The position numbers and the translations under genes are program-made. From assembly GCA_964058805.1 (NCBI GenBank), contig CAXKVV010001548.1, positions 1 through 32,777 on the forward strand: DNA of 32,777 nt, in the 5' to 3' direction. Shown one piece after another: positions 1 through 10,245 of this stretch (position 1 is the stretch's first letter; each line of letters begins with the position of its first letter). This stretch comes from Schoenoplectus triqueter. Lineage: Eukaryota > Streptophyta > Magnoliopsida > Poales > Cyperaceae. Below the pieces are notes generated by a model. That model was not told the DNA's origin. It did not search any database and worked only from the letters and a program-made list of their open reading frames with translations.

Positions 1-300
1 AATTTTGGATTTAGTTCGGAATCCACAATAACAATTTTATAATTGACTAAAATTGAAGAAATTAATTTTGTATACCAGCCAATAGTGGCAACAGGTGATC
101 GATACATCAAAAAGAAACCACAAGCATGCATATGAGAAATAAAAAGATAAAAAGAAATTTCTTGTGTTAAGAAATCTGCACAGTATGGGTCAGTACAAGT
201 ATCAGAACTCAGAAATTAGAGAGTGGTCATATTATTGTAGTGGGATGTACCGCTATGTATAGTACTCTTGCCCTTCTGTTTCATATCAGAACTCTTGGAT
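1..300. other. Left-edge intergenic sequence
   Basis: AT-rich sequence without a convincing open frame or repeat structure. It leads into the LINE relic that starts at about 300. I see nothing else in it. Confidence 0.4.
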
Positions 301-1062
301 TTCAAGGGAATTGAGGGGGGGATTTTCCGAAAATCACCCATTTTTTCCGAGGAACTAAATGCCACCCACGGAAGTGGCCTGTCCAGATATTCATATCCCA
401 TTTGTCATTTCCTTAACAACCCAAGCATACCCTCCCCACAATTCGCCAAGATATGGAAACTACAAGCTCCTCCCCGAATTCGTTTTTTCATCTGGCTCCT
501 ACTTCACGATAAACTCAATACAGCGGACAACCTACTTCAAAAAGGGTGGACGGCAACTCCGAACTGCATCATGTGCAATTCATATGCACCCGAATCAGCA
601 ATCCACCTATTCATCTCATGCCCCATATCTCATAATCTCCACGTGGCGTGCAAGCTATCTGATAATCAGCGAAATCAACCACTGATGGAATCATGGACGT
701 GCCTGGGGGACAAAACTGGCAGAGCTATGGGCAGTTGCCGTCTGGGCAATTTGGAGGGAACGAAACAATTGCATCTTCAATGGTCAAACTGCACCTTTCA
801 ATCATATAATGGCAGCGGTGCACGACTAAACGAGGGCATGGGCGCAACAGCCTCGTCGGGCAACGAGTCGCAGAATCAGGGTGCAACAATTAGATTAGGT
901 GCCATTAGTATTGATATAGGACTGTTTTCATAGTTGGTTTTTGTGTTGTGTTTTATTATTTTTGTCCCTCCCCTAAATAGTCTTCAAACTCTGTATCCCT
1001 TTTATTTTTATTTCAATTATATAAATACAGCAGGCATTTTGCTTTCTGCTTCAAAAAAAAAA
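301..1062 (+). mobile_element. 3' end of a LINE (non-LTR) retrotransposon
   Basis: The fragment carries the C-terminal reverse-transcriptase zinc-binding region of a plant LINE. It is followed by a roughly 150-bp 3' untranslated stretch and a run of ten A at 1053-1062 that looks like the retroposed poly(A) tail. The sequence just before the tail (ATAAATACAGCAGGCATTTT) resembles the usual end of plant LINEs, from memory. The 5' boundary is uncertain. No target-site duplication was found. Confidence 0.7.
433..837 (+). pseudogene. LINE zinc-binding RT-associated domain (zf-RVT), frameshifted
   Basis: An open frame contains the zf-RVT signature FAKIWKLQAPPRIRFF, then WLLLHDKLNTADNLL, then a Cys-X2-Cys pair (codons at 565 and 574), His at 604 and Cys at 619. 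This is the usual C-terminal part of plant LINE ORF2. After about 690 the coding match moves by +1: the frame from 716 reads ELWAVAVWAIWRERNNCIFN and ends in a stop near 835, while the original frame gives unrelated residues. The copy is therefore broken. Whether it was co-opted into a host gene cannot be told, but the frameshift argues against it. Confidence 0.75.
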
Positions 1063-2700
1063 TACCATTTTAGTTATTTCATGCTAAAAATATTTAGGAG
1101 GCTGATAATAGTCTTCAATCTTTTATCCCATAAAAAATCCTCAAGTTGACCGTGAGCGTCAAACCCAGTGGTCAACGACTCGACGATAAAAAGTCTCTTG
1201 ACTAATGCGTCTCTTCAACTCTTTCCCGACACTATTTATATATACATCTTAAGTTTATTTACATGTTTTGTAATGGTAATTTATATTTATTCTTATAGTA
1301 GTGCATTTTATATATATGTGTTGTAATAAAACTATAATTGTCAACATGTTAGTCCTACTGATCATTTTTACAGAGCGACATGGTCTCGCTGAAGCATGTC
1401 ATTTTTAATCACATATTCTGTTTATATTAATCATTAACCCCGTAAATATATATACAAACACCTGTAAAAAAAACGTGTAAGAAAAGATATGTGGATTAAA
1501 AACACTATTTATATTTGCATGTACAATAGATTAGATACGACACATGCATAGGTTCCTCGTTTCTTCTAACGTCCAATTTATACTATTTTTTATGACAATT
1601 TACACATAGAAAATAGCAAATGTGTTGGTATACAACATCTTGTATATAGTTTGACGCACGGCCTTTTGATAAACAAAACTATTTATACCGATTAATATGA
1701 TAATTTACACTTTGTTGCACTTTGGTTAACATAAATGCAAATAGTTATTATTATATTGTATCTGATATGATATATATAGTATAGTACCTATAATTGTTAT
1801 CAAGCACTATTTATATTTGACTGTATAATTAGTTATATACGACACATGCATAACTTAACTTCTTACTGAAGAGAGTTGAATACATATTTCAATTGAGTAG
1901 AAACAAAAACAAACGCTAGTAATCGCTACATGTATCATGGAGACCAACTATGATTTTTTTGATATGCATAACAATGAACATATTTCTTGGGGAAAATTGC
2001 CTAATATATATGAAAAATACGGACATGGGTCGAAAATGACCATTTATATTTTGATTCGGTAAAATAGGAGAGAGAGGGAGAAATGAGTGATAAGAACGTG
2101 AATGAATAAATTATTTTAAAATTTGAAATTGGTTTACGAAAAGATGTCTCAAATTTTTGTTGACGAAAAAAAGTATAACTGTAGTCAATTTGGGTAATTA
2201 GTCAATGGGGATGAAAGTTGGAGACGGATGGATGGAGATAAATATAACATTCCAAATATTTAACCGACGATCTTTTGCATCTATGTCTTTGCTATTTTAC
2301 ACGCTGTCAATTTGGTACCTTCACTGATAATTGCAAAAAAATAAAATAATACAAGGTACTCATATAATCTACAGAGAAGTAGAGAGAGCAGAATGTTCAA
2401 AACAAAGGGCCCAGCTTCACATTTGCAAGCTAGTTAATTAAAACATTCCTTTGTTTCATATAAATATATAATATTCTGCAAGCAAACACTAGTACATTTG
2501 CATGCCCAAAAAAAGAGTAAAAGAAAACTCTAAATATGCTTACTCATGACAGGAGGAGGTCCCTGGCATAGAACCTGCCAAATCAGCATCCCCTCATCAG
2601 ACAAATATTACTTGAAAAGAACTTTAGTAACAATCAAACTGCATTACTGGTAGCCCATGAAATGTCAACCACAAGATATTCAGTTTGGAAAGAACTAACC
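1063..2700. other. Intergenic stretch without a recognised gene
   Basis: AT-rich sequence with no coding signal that I trust. It contains one diverged direct repeat (see 1499-1853) and a short GA-rich tract near 2068-2085. Otherwise nothing was seen. Confidence 0.5.
1499..1853. repeat. Direct repeat pair about 300 bp apart
   Basis: Two diverged copies of an approximately 52-bp sequence start near 1500 and 1801. Both contain CACTATTTATATTTG and end in ACGACACATGCATA. They may be remnants of a tandem duplication or of an unidentified element. Confidence 0.5.
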
Positions 2701-2718
2701 ATCTAAATACCAACCTGA

Positions 2719-2877
2719 TTATGAAGTCTTTACTACTGCACTTGTAAAACACGAGCTGGTAAGTAAAGAGGCAATACTTGTATCATTTGGCTTGTTAGAG
2801 AGTTCAGAAATGATCTTCCTCACTTCCATTGCTGGGGACAACATCGAGAGATCACCATTCTCTGAGAAACACAACTG
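2719..2877 (-). CDS. Terminal exon of an unrecognised plant gene
   Basis: A minus-strand exon reads 52 residues from QLCFSENGDLSMLSP to CFTSAVVKTS and a TAA stop at 2719-2721. It follows a splice acceptor (TAG before 2877) and starts in phase 0. Residue composition is protein-like (GDLSMLSPAMEVRKIISEL, then a Ser/Thr-rich end), unlike the surrounding AT-rich DNA. The next convincing exons on this strand are at 5680-6569, beyond retroelement insertions, so this may be the C-terminus of the same gene split by them. Membership in one gene is inference and I could not name the family from this exon. Confidence 0.5.
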   Translation of the reverse strand, partial: QLCFSENGDLSMLSPAMEVRKIISELSNKPNDTSIASLLTSSCFTSAVVKTS

Positions 2878-3177
2878 CTATTTTGATCATCTAAAATATT
2901 ACAGACAAAGGAAGTAGTGGACGTTAACAAATGCTAAAATAAAACAGATCAAAACTGGACAGCTTCGGAATAGATAGTTTAAATAGTGAACTGAAACTCT
3001 CTGTCTGATAACTTATTATCATTAAATGGTTACTAATTTAATGAACATCCTTGCAACTAAAAATAAGGGCTGCAGCACTACTTGGCCCAATGTAACATGA
3101 GCTCATTGGAGAACAGAAGCTCAAACATAAAGAAGATCATTGACAATTTGGCATTAATTTCACCAAACCAAATAGCA

Positions 3178-3692
3178 AACTTGGCCTATGACCTAAATCA
3201 CTGTTTTGGGTCAGAAGATTCAGTTTCACCTTTCGGTTTCCGCTTTCACTTCTAGGATAACATGCAGTTGAGAGATGTCATGAACGAAGGGGTGTCAAAA
3301 TCTCTTAATTCCAATGAGAAAACCGTTTTGAAACTGCAAGTTCGCGCTTCCAGCCCCAAAATTGCAGTCCGAAATTCTAAAATTGCGGTCCGTAATTTTT
3401 GCACTTTCTTATCAGAGCAAACCAGAGAACAAATCCCATAATTGCGGTCCGTAATTTTTGTCCAGAAGTGTTTTTACTTGATTTCTTCATGTAGGTTCGA
3501 TCCATCTCGTTCCAAGCATCATTTCTCATGTTGACATCCTTGTTTACATTCAATAACCTACAAAACAATAAAAAATGCAGCAGTATCTCGAACTCGACAT
3601 AAAAACTGAATGAATTCTTAACAATTAATATAAAATACATAGTTTTTGAGATAAAATTTTAATTGAATATAATATATAAATGAGCCTTATCA
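3178..3692 (+). mobile_element. Internally deleted LTR fragment, same family as 17201-18591
   Basis: This stretch aligns with 17734-18591. Shared landmarks are GGGTCAGAAGATTCAG, TTTCGGTTTCCGCTTTCACT, repeated AATTGCGGTCCG motifs, GCAGCAGTATCTCGAACTCG and the end GAG(A/C)CTTATCA. It lacks the first roughly 530 bp of the other copy. It also lacks an internal segment whose two edges carry the same CAGTTGA heptamer, so the deletion probably used microhomology. The right end abuts a truncated Copia element. Confidence 0.75.
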
Positions 3693-4745
3693 CCAGGCAT
3701 CCGGAGGAGCAGTACCAGGGTGCACACACAAAGCCTGAGGTTGCTGGTGATACTGATTTGGATGCTAATACGGAGCAGAAAATTATTTGACACGAGGAGG
3801 TGGCCTTGGAAGAGGTGGTTTAAAGGTGTAATCGAACCGTTTATAACATCTGTCAGTAGAATGGCTTTTCTTGAAACAAAGCTGACACACAGGTTTATCA
3901 GTATGTGCAATAGGTTGCTTGTCAGGGGCCTTGTCACGCCAGGATCCTTTGGAGGAAAGAAAAGCAGTGAATTATGTAAGGAGATCACTGTCAGTGAGAG
4001 AGAGATTCTTGATGGAGAGAGGAAACAAGATTTGCTTGTGGCAAGGTTCCAGAAGTAGTATATTGCAAAGCAGCTGGAAGAAGTGGTGTAGATGGAGCAC
4101 CGACTGTGGTGAGAGCATGTTTTTGAAGTCGTTGCTCATGAGTAAGAAGCAAACTTGTGAGCTCATTGAATGGAACAACATCAGATCGAGAGGTGAGGGA
4201 AACAACCAGGGGGATCGAAGTCAATGTTAAGGCCATGAAGGATGTATAACTGAAGATCTGCATCAGATACTGGCGATCCGATCAGACGCAACTGATCTGC
4301 TAGAGAACGTTTTTGATGCTAGAAAAGATTGCATTGACATGTACCCTTTCTGAAGGGAGTGAAGTTGCATCTTTAAATCCGTAACCCTGGCCAAGGATTG
4401 AGAAGAATAGCGCTGATGCAACTCGTGCCACAGATCTGAAGATGAGGTGCAATGGACAACTTGAGACACCATAGACTCAGAAATAGAGCTCATGAGTCAG
4501 GCAAGGAACAACTGATCTTGACGAACCCATGTTGTATATGCTGGATTGGGGGCAGAAGATCCATCAGCAAGAGTGATTGTAAGTGGAGGAGAAGGTGTTG
4601 ATCCATTAAGGAAACCCAGGAGATCATGACCTCGAGCATGTGGTAAGATGAGAAATTTTCACGACAGATAATTGCTATGATTTAGTTTTAAAGGTAATTG
4701 ATAAGAGAAAGCGGTAGAGAATGACGATGGAGAAGAAGTAGCCAT
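3693..4745 (-). pseudogene. Copia gag polyprotein, degenerate
   Basis: The reading starts at ATG 4745 (MATSSPSSFSTAFSYQLPLK) and continues through the UBN2-type gag core (SSDLWHELHQRYSSQSLARV, then TDLKMQLHSLQKG, then VVSLTSRSDVVPFNELTSLL). A zinc knuckle of the form Cys-X2-Cys-X4-His-X4-Cys follows (CQLCFKKSHSTDRC, about 3845-3890). It stops at TAPPDAW, just short of the protease. At least two in-frame TGA stops lie in the N-terminal third and frame changes are needed further on, so it is a pseudogene. In an active element gag would form the cytoplasmic particle that packages the RNA. Confidence 0.8.
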
Positions 4746-4818
4746 AAATTGGCAAGAAGAAGAACAACAATGAAGAAAGGTGAAAATTTTGTTGAAACAG
4801 AGTAGGCGCTAGCCAAAG

Positions 4819-4831
4819 GCTTCTAATACCA
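4819..4831 (-). other. Copia primer-binding site
   Basis: The minus strand reads TGGTATTAGAAGC. This is close to the TGGTATCAGAGC sequence complementary to initiator methionine tRNA that most plant Copia elements use. It directly adjoins the LTR end. Confidence 0.7.
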
Positions 4832-4980
4832 TGTAAACAGAAGAGATAAAAAGAATAAATCTTTTATTCAATAGTTAATCTTTACAGAAGTTTACACAGC
4901 TATATATAACACTGCTATCTATACATTCAGTTACAATCTCTAACTAATTACCGTTACAATAGTTGAGATAGATTATAACA
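4832..4980 (-). repeat. Copia 5' LTR (149 bp)
   Basis: Read on the minus strand it starts TGTTATAATC and ends CTGTTTACA, i.e. the canonical TG...CA ends. It contains a TATATATAG promoter element (plus 4901-4909) and an AATAAAAG polyadenylation-like signal. The internal region starts exactly at the end of the LTR with the primer-binding site. Confidence 0.75.
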
Positions 4981-5219
4981 CGTAGGTTGTAGCTTGTTGT
5001 GTAGCTCGTCATGCCTCCTCTTGTGCATCGTCTATGACATCGCTTACACCAAGAGAACTGATTAAAAGCAAAAGGACCACTTTTGGGATCAAATAAGGGT
5101 ATTATAGCAGCCAGTACTTCTATTGCTGAAGTGTAGAAACCAACTGGTAATGTAGCAATACAGGGGAAAACCATTCTAAGTTAAAGTTGTCAACCAATGA
5201 TTAAAATACAAAGGCTTAC
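4981..5219. other. Sequence between the Copia LTR and an LTR-like block
   Basis: A minus-strand open stretch (5043-5178) lies between a plausible acceptor (CTTAG at about 5178) and a donor (GTGTAAG at about 5043). It could be an exon of the gene at 5680-6569. The phase that would follow from the upstream exon runs into a stop, so I treat it as undetermined. Confidence 0.3.
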
Positions 5220-5655
5220 TGTTGAAATATAAATTTAATTATCATTAATAATATTAAGTCTAGTGGAAAATAAATTACTCTTAGAATTCAGCAGTTGTAG
5301 AATTTATGAGCTGATTAATGAGAGGATATGAAAGATCAAACGACGTCCATTTTGGCTGTATGACCTATGGATGAAAAGCTCTTAAAGTCTAGTTTTCAAT
5401 GGTTCAAATACTAAGTCATTTGGGGTTTCCTACAGAGAGTTATGACTGTTTTCGTTGACAGAGATCAGCTGAAACAGCTGCTGTTTGATATTCCGTTTTT
5501 AATACGAATTTTCTAGATATTTCTGTTGTTTTAGCCTATAAATAGAGTTGTAATCTGTTATTTGATATGTAAGAAAGATATAAGAGTGTCTAATAATAAG
5601 AAAGTTTATTTTATTCATCTTTTCTCTTATCTCAAAGTGTGATATCCACCGTATG
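5220..5655 (+). mobile_element. Probable LTR-derived block (solo LTR or fragment)
   Basis: The block starts TGTTGAAATATAAATTTAAT. It has a promoter-like CCTATAAATAGAG at about 5535-5547 and A-rich, polyadenylation-like sequence after it (AATAATAAGAAAG). This layout of U3, TATA and R is typical of Copia LTRs. No clean right end or target-site duplication was found, so the boundary and the family are uncertain. Confidence 0.45.
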
Positions 5656-5679
5656 AACTGATTCTATTTTCTAAGCTAC

Positions 5680-6569
5680 TGTGGCCAGATTCATGAAGCT
5701 CAATATGTCAAGTGACCTCGCATCTAAAGGCCCATCCCACTTATTGGTCTCTGATAGGTTATCTGTGCTAGGTGTCTGTTGCAGTCTTCTCTTCTGCTCA
5801 AAGTATTGTTTTTGCCTGAAACATATAAAGGCAGTATTGGTTTATTTTTATGATTTCAATTTGTTATATGAAAATAATCAGCAAGAGACGAGAAGCAAAC
5901 AAAATAAATGAATAGATTTAACACTAAAGACATCAAAGCAATAAAGATGGAAAAGAACCTACTTTATTTGTGTTGATTTTCTTGATTGAGGATTCATCAT
6001 CCAACCATGAGACAAAATAAAATATTAGTCAATACATAAAGACTTACTGAGAGCAAATAATGGAACTAGAGAGTCGGCATATAAAATAGCAATAAATATC
6101 AAGATATAGGCTGATTGCTGGGATGACTACTAAAGATCAAGTCATGTCTACTCCAGGTGCAGGCAGATGTTTCATGAATGGACCTCAATTTCCTTCCTTT
6201 TTTCTTTCATTTTTTAACCTTGCCTTTACTTTTTATTGTTTCTTAGTTGCTTAACTAAAGCTGGCATTTAGCATACCTGTAACATCAAATGCTGCTATTG
6301 GTTTTCAACACCGACTAGATTCGTTCTGATTTTGGGAGAAAGAACGATTGAATCAGAAGTGACTCACGTCCGATTGTCACCGATTCTTCGCTCCTTGTAG
6401 TTTGTTTGCGACTGATGAGTCTTCACATCTGATTTCTTTTCATATATCGATTCCTCAGAGCGGGAAGTATGTTTTGTCACTAATTCACTATGCGCGAAGC
6501 GCTCTGGTTCGGCCAAGATTTGAAACAACTCAAACAAGTATATAGCGCTGGGACATTTGATAACATGAC
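5680..6569 (-). CDS. Two consecutive exons of a Lys/Gln-rich plant protein, possibly HEIP1-like
   Basis: Exon A is 6368-6569 (66 full codons) and exon B is 5680-5815 (45 codons). Exon A starts after an AG acceptor with two bases of a split codon and ends C|GTGAGT in phase 2. Exon B starts after TTTCAG with one base, so the codon ACG is restored and the frame continues ...GDNR-T-QKQYFEQKRR. Exon A contains LFELFQILAEPERFAHSELV and a charged region rich in K, E, S and Q. Exon B contains RSLDILSFMNLAT and ends at a possible GTAGCT donor, with an in-frame TAG nine bases further. No membrane segment is visible. The first exon was not found. From memory the KQYFEQ...SLDIL pattern and nearness to an OFP17-like gene suggest the meiotic HEI10-interacting protein HEIP1, but I cannot verify this. 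Downstream exons would be separated by retroelement insertions, so the gene may be broken. Confidence 0.5.
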
Positions 6570-7970
6570 CTTATATAATCTTAAAATTGTGAACTTAGCC
6601 TTTAAGAATGTGTTTAAAAGTGTTTTTATGGATATGCTCCAGAGTTGGAAACGAAAAGAAAGGTAAGCTGAAGTGGGAAGGGAGGGTGAAAATCCGAAAA
6701 GCAGGATCATATGTTTTTTTTTCTAACAGTTGAAAAATATCGAAGAATAAATCATTGTAACGTTAAATCGAAGAGAACTGTTGAATCCCGAAAAACAACA
6801 GATTTCATTCCGATAAGGAATAGAAAAATTAGAGAGGAGATCAACATTGTGCTCCAGATCAAGATATAAGAGGAGAGAAGATCGGAGAGTATCTGAATAC
6901 ATATTTAATTTATTTAAGTAAGTTTATTAGTTTTATAATATATTATTTTATTCTTCTTCTCTAACTCATTCATTTTATCTGTGGAGCACAGAGTAAGAGA
7001 GGTTAACTTTCTAACCAATAAATTTTGAATAAATTATGGTCGGAAAAATGAATGGAGGCTTTTTTTTGTTATTTTTTCTAATATTTGAGTTCATAAATGA
7101 AGATATGTTTCCTCGTTTTTCCTTTTTCCCTTCATCCTCATGACCTTATTCATGTCTTCTAACTTAGAAGCATATGGGGCAATGCGCAGCGTAATATAAT
7201 ATTATATTTATTTATTCATCTTTTTAAAATATAAACAATTTTCAAATTTATCCCTCTAAAATTTTAAACTTACATTTTTCTATCTGTAATATTTTTAATT
7301 ATATATTTATTTTTCTAAAATACAAAACTGTCGCATTTATTCTTCAAAATCATTGTTATACCACATTTTTATATGGATTATATATGTTTCTTTATGTCGA
7401 TCAAATAATTCATATATTTTCTTTTTAAAAAAAATCAAAATAATAAAATTCTTATAATTTTAATGGCGTGGTTAAATTGCAATCCTATAAAACAGTAGAA
7501 TAGGAGTACTTCGTAAGAATTTGTTTCGCACAAAGTACGTGCATATGAAGAAAACAATGCCTCCCAAATCCGAGTGCTATAAATTGGAAATGTCAAATAC
7601 TTTTTGGCAGACACTATTCTTCACCAGCGTCCTTATAAACAGTGAACAACACCGTTCATCAAATCTACATCACGTGTGGAACTAAAAAAGCTATGTAGAT
7701 ATGGAGCTTCCTGAACCCTGCTCCTCTATAAATCTCTGCGAACCAAATATTACCCACAATTAACTGTTGATTATTCAATCTGTACATCAACAACAACTCT
7801 ACAATTTGATTTTTCAAATGAACGCTCTACTCTTGAGAATTTGAGATATAAATGATAAGCGCAGAAAACTCAAGGAGGGGTGCCTCGCATAAGCAAGTAG
7901 TATCATGTGGAATAGCAATAATTCAAATTAAGAATATATAAACTCATAGAATAAATTAGTCGTATTCATA
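6570..7970. other. Intergenic stretch, mostly AT-rich
   Basis: No convincing exon was found between the lysine/glutamine-rich gene and the membrane protein gene. The first exon of the former could hide in 6570-6860. 6900-7480 is extremely AT-rich and featureless. A promoter-like arrangement lies at 7671-7733. Confidence 0.4.
7671..7733 (+). promoter_or_regulatory. Promoter-like G-box plus TATA box without a gene
   Basis: A G-box CACGTG (7671-7676) is followed 50 bp later by CTATAAATC (TATAAAT at 7727-7733). A leader-like sequence rich in CAACAACAACT precedes an ATG at 7819. That ATG opens only eight codons. The layout resembles a plant RNA polymerase II promoter, but no downstream coding sequence is seen on the plus strand. 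Confidence 0.3.
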
Positions 7971-7972
7971 AG

Positions 7973-10178
7973 CTAAAAAAATTTTGTTGTTGGTATATTA
8001 AATATTGTTTTTGGTATATACACTTGCGATGAACGAACCAAATAATTAGCCATCTCCTTTCCCCAGAAGTATGCTGAAGATAACAGTGCTCCAAATGCAT
8101 AATTCTTTCCTTTCGACTCAAAAAGCTGTCAAAATTAAATTTATATTTATTATATATTAAACGAGAAATCATGACAGTACGTTCCGTCACATAGGAAAAG
8201 CTTAAATGCTCAGTGTAAGATGGTCATGAAATTGGGCTCTGATCAATGAGCGATCACGAATAGGGAATAAATATAAGTGATATAAATCAGAATGGGTTCA
8301 TATTATATGCATATTTTATATTTCTTTGTTCAGATATAATATGGATCCATATATTTTTCGCGTATAAATATGGTTCGGATCTTAAATAGACAGGAACTCC
8401 AATTGGATTCATCAAAAACAAGTGCAAACATGGATGATTTTTTATAACCTAACAGACAAACGCGTTTTAGCTAAAAATAATTGAGATAAAAACAAGAAAA
8501 TTACTTATGATGCATAAGTGAGCTATCACTTACAGTTTGAAACAAGGCTTGTGTAGTAAGAAGCAGGCCTGAGATCCAAGCTTGAGATCCGTAGAATGCT
8601 ATCTTCATCAAATACAAAGGAATTTTCCTTCTTAACTGGAAAAAAAAAAGTATCTTTATCATACAAAAAGTTTCACTGTACAGCACAAGTCACAAGGTAA
8701 GTTGTCAGAATTATTATGTTTAAAATGCTATTGCCAAATTAATGGGATAGGATTTATAGCTTGCTTTAATAACTCAGCTTGCTTTTAATAGCTCAATACT
8801 CTAAGAGTATTCACCCAATATTGTATTGAAGAAAAACTGTATGATATACACTAAAGAATATTGAACTCCAAAGTGCATGTAGGTTTTATTATAATTTGCG
8901 CATTATATGCGAAATATACATGCCAAATGTACAAACATTGTGTCTCAAATAATTTAAATTACCTCATACAGAAGCACCAGTACTGATGCAATAATTAATA
9001 AGTACCATTTCATCCTTTTCCTTTCAATTGATATTGGAGGGCTTGAAGAAATTAACTATGTTAAAAGAAAGAAACATGTTTTTCAGATTGCTAGCTTTAA
9101 TTTTTGAACTGAAGTTCCATTATTACTCAGAATTAAATGTAGAGTACTTACTTTAGAGAACACAAGATAAATGAATGCTAACAAGCAAATCCAGTTTGAA
9201 CCCACATGAGCAACTTTTGATATGAGGCTCCCATAATTCAAGTAGCTGAAATATAATCCAGCTAAGCAAACCAAAATCATGATAAAAATTGAAGAAATTC
9301 GGGTATCCTTTGTAATTTTAAAGAATGGAGACATGTAGAATACGTAAGAGAATGCATGGATTACTATTCCGTTGTAATCTCTCTGTGTCGACGAGTAAAA
9401 GAGGAGGGAAAGGCTTCCCATTACTGGTACCAATGAAGTCTGCACAAAATCAAAGTACAGAATTAGTAGTAGTAATTTATCAGAACTTGTATTGAACTAG
9501 TACTGACACAGTAATACTACCAATTACTTCCTTATAGTTTGATTATATCTCTAGAACATGGCCAATTTATTGCAACACTACTTTTCATCTCTATCTTAGG
9601 TTTCTCACAATCCCAGGTACAAGCATTAAGTTAAAATTTAAAATTTCTTAGCCGCTGATCTGAATTCCATTTCATTGTTTTGTTTTTTTTTTTGTAGAAT
9701 TTATGCTACTTTATTAATTCACAGATTACTTACGTCCTAATTTATACTAATGAGTCCTCTCAGACGACCAATTGAGGCTTAGAACATAAAATGTGACGAA
9801 ATGAGAGAAAATAATATAATACAAATTTTGCCACACATGACAAACCTGGTACCAGCATTCCTTCCCTTTAACCAAATTGAGCCTCCTCCTCTTCCCTTTC
9901 CTCCAACGGCCAAACAACTTCCGAATAGATCCCCAAAACCTCCTTACCCTCCCCGTCTTCTTAAAATCCAGATTGCGGGTGGGATCTCCAAATTCGGATT
10001 CAACCGTCAGTAAAAAGAACCGTTTTAGTCTTAGAAAGAGAGAGATCTTCTCACCACCATTCCCCCAGTTGGGGAGTATATTGGCTACGTTCATGCGAAA
10101 ATCAAGGCCCTTGGATCTGCATCGCAGGCTGATCGCCCATGATTTGGGCGGGGGCTTCATTGAGAGATTCTGATTCAT
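7973..10178 (-). CDS. Multi-pass membrane protein of unknown function (five exons, 322 aa)
   Basis: Exons on the minus strand: 10178-9846, 9439-9152, 9055-8963, 8635-8534 and 8125-7973. All four introns are GT-AG and phase 0; they measure 406, 96, 327 and 408 bp. The joined frame is open for 322 codons and stops with TAG at 7973. Residues 1-111 are basic and soluble-looking (NVANILPNWGNGGEKISLF, then a KKTGRVRRFWG...RKGKRRR region). Exon 2 adds hydrophobic spans (ISSIFIMILVCLAGLYFSYL, WICLLAFIYLVF). Exon 3 adds WYLLIIASVLVLLYE, and exons 4 and 5 carry SQAWISGLLLTTQALFQ and NYAFGALLSSAYFWGKEMAN. Four to six membrane segments are likely. I do not recognise the family. The start could also be Met7 (MKPPPKSW). 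A foldback element begins 68 bp upstream of the ATG. Confidence 0.75.
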
Positions 10179-10245
10179 AGTGGGAAGTGGGAAGTGGGAA
10201 ACGCGAAACCAAGAGAGAAAACTGTGCTTTGAATTGGTATCGCGG
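10171..10245 (-). promoter_or_regulatory. Residual 5' leader/promoter between ATG and foldback element
   Basis: Only 67 bp separate the start codon from the foldback insertion. This stretch holds three tandem GTGGGAA heptamers (about 10181-10200) and AAACGCGAAA, whose minus strand TTTCGCG resembles an E2F site. Both are weak signals. No TATA box was seen in this interval. Confidence 0.3.

Larger units (their letters stand above)
3693..4980 (-). mobile_element. 5' part of a Copia LTR retrotransposon (LTR, PBS, gag)
   Basis: On the minus strand this reads a short 5' LTR (4980 down to 4832), a primer-binding site directly after it, then gag up to just before the protease. The element is cut at 3693, where an LTR fragment of another family begins. 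Protease, integrase, reverse transcriptase and 3' LTR are absent from the window, so the copy cannot move on its own. No target-site duplication is visible because one end is missing. Confidence 0.8.

Noticed and set aside
5043..5178. Minus-strand open frame reading MVFPCIATLPVGFYTSAIEV with plausible splice borders
   Set aside because: The phase required by the upstream exon (5680) meets a stop, and the frame that is open cannot be linked to either neighbour. Left as undetermined sequence, not called as an exon.
6750..6860. Small minus-strand frame with a signal-peptide-like hydrophobic start (MLISSLIFLFLIG)
   Set aside because: Short, lies in AT-rich DNA, and has no supporting splice or promoter signal.
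9801..10173. Plus-strand open frames over exon 1 of the membrane protein gene
   Set aside because: Antisense shadows. The minus strand has correct splice sites and joins four further exons.
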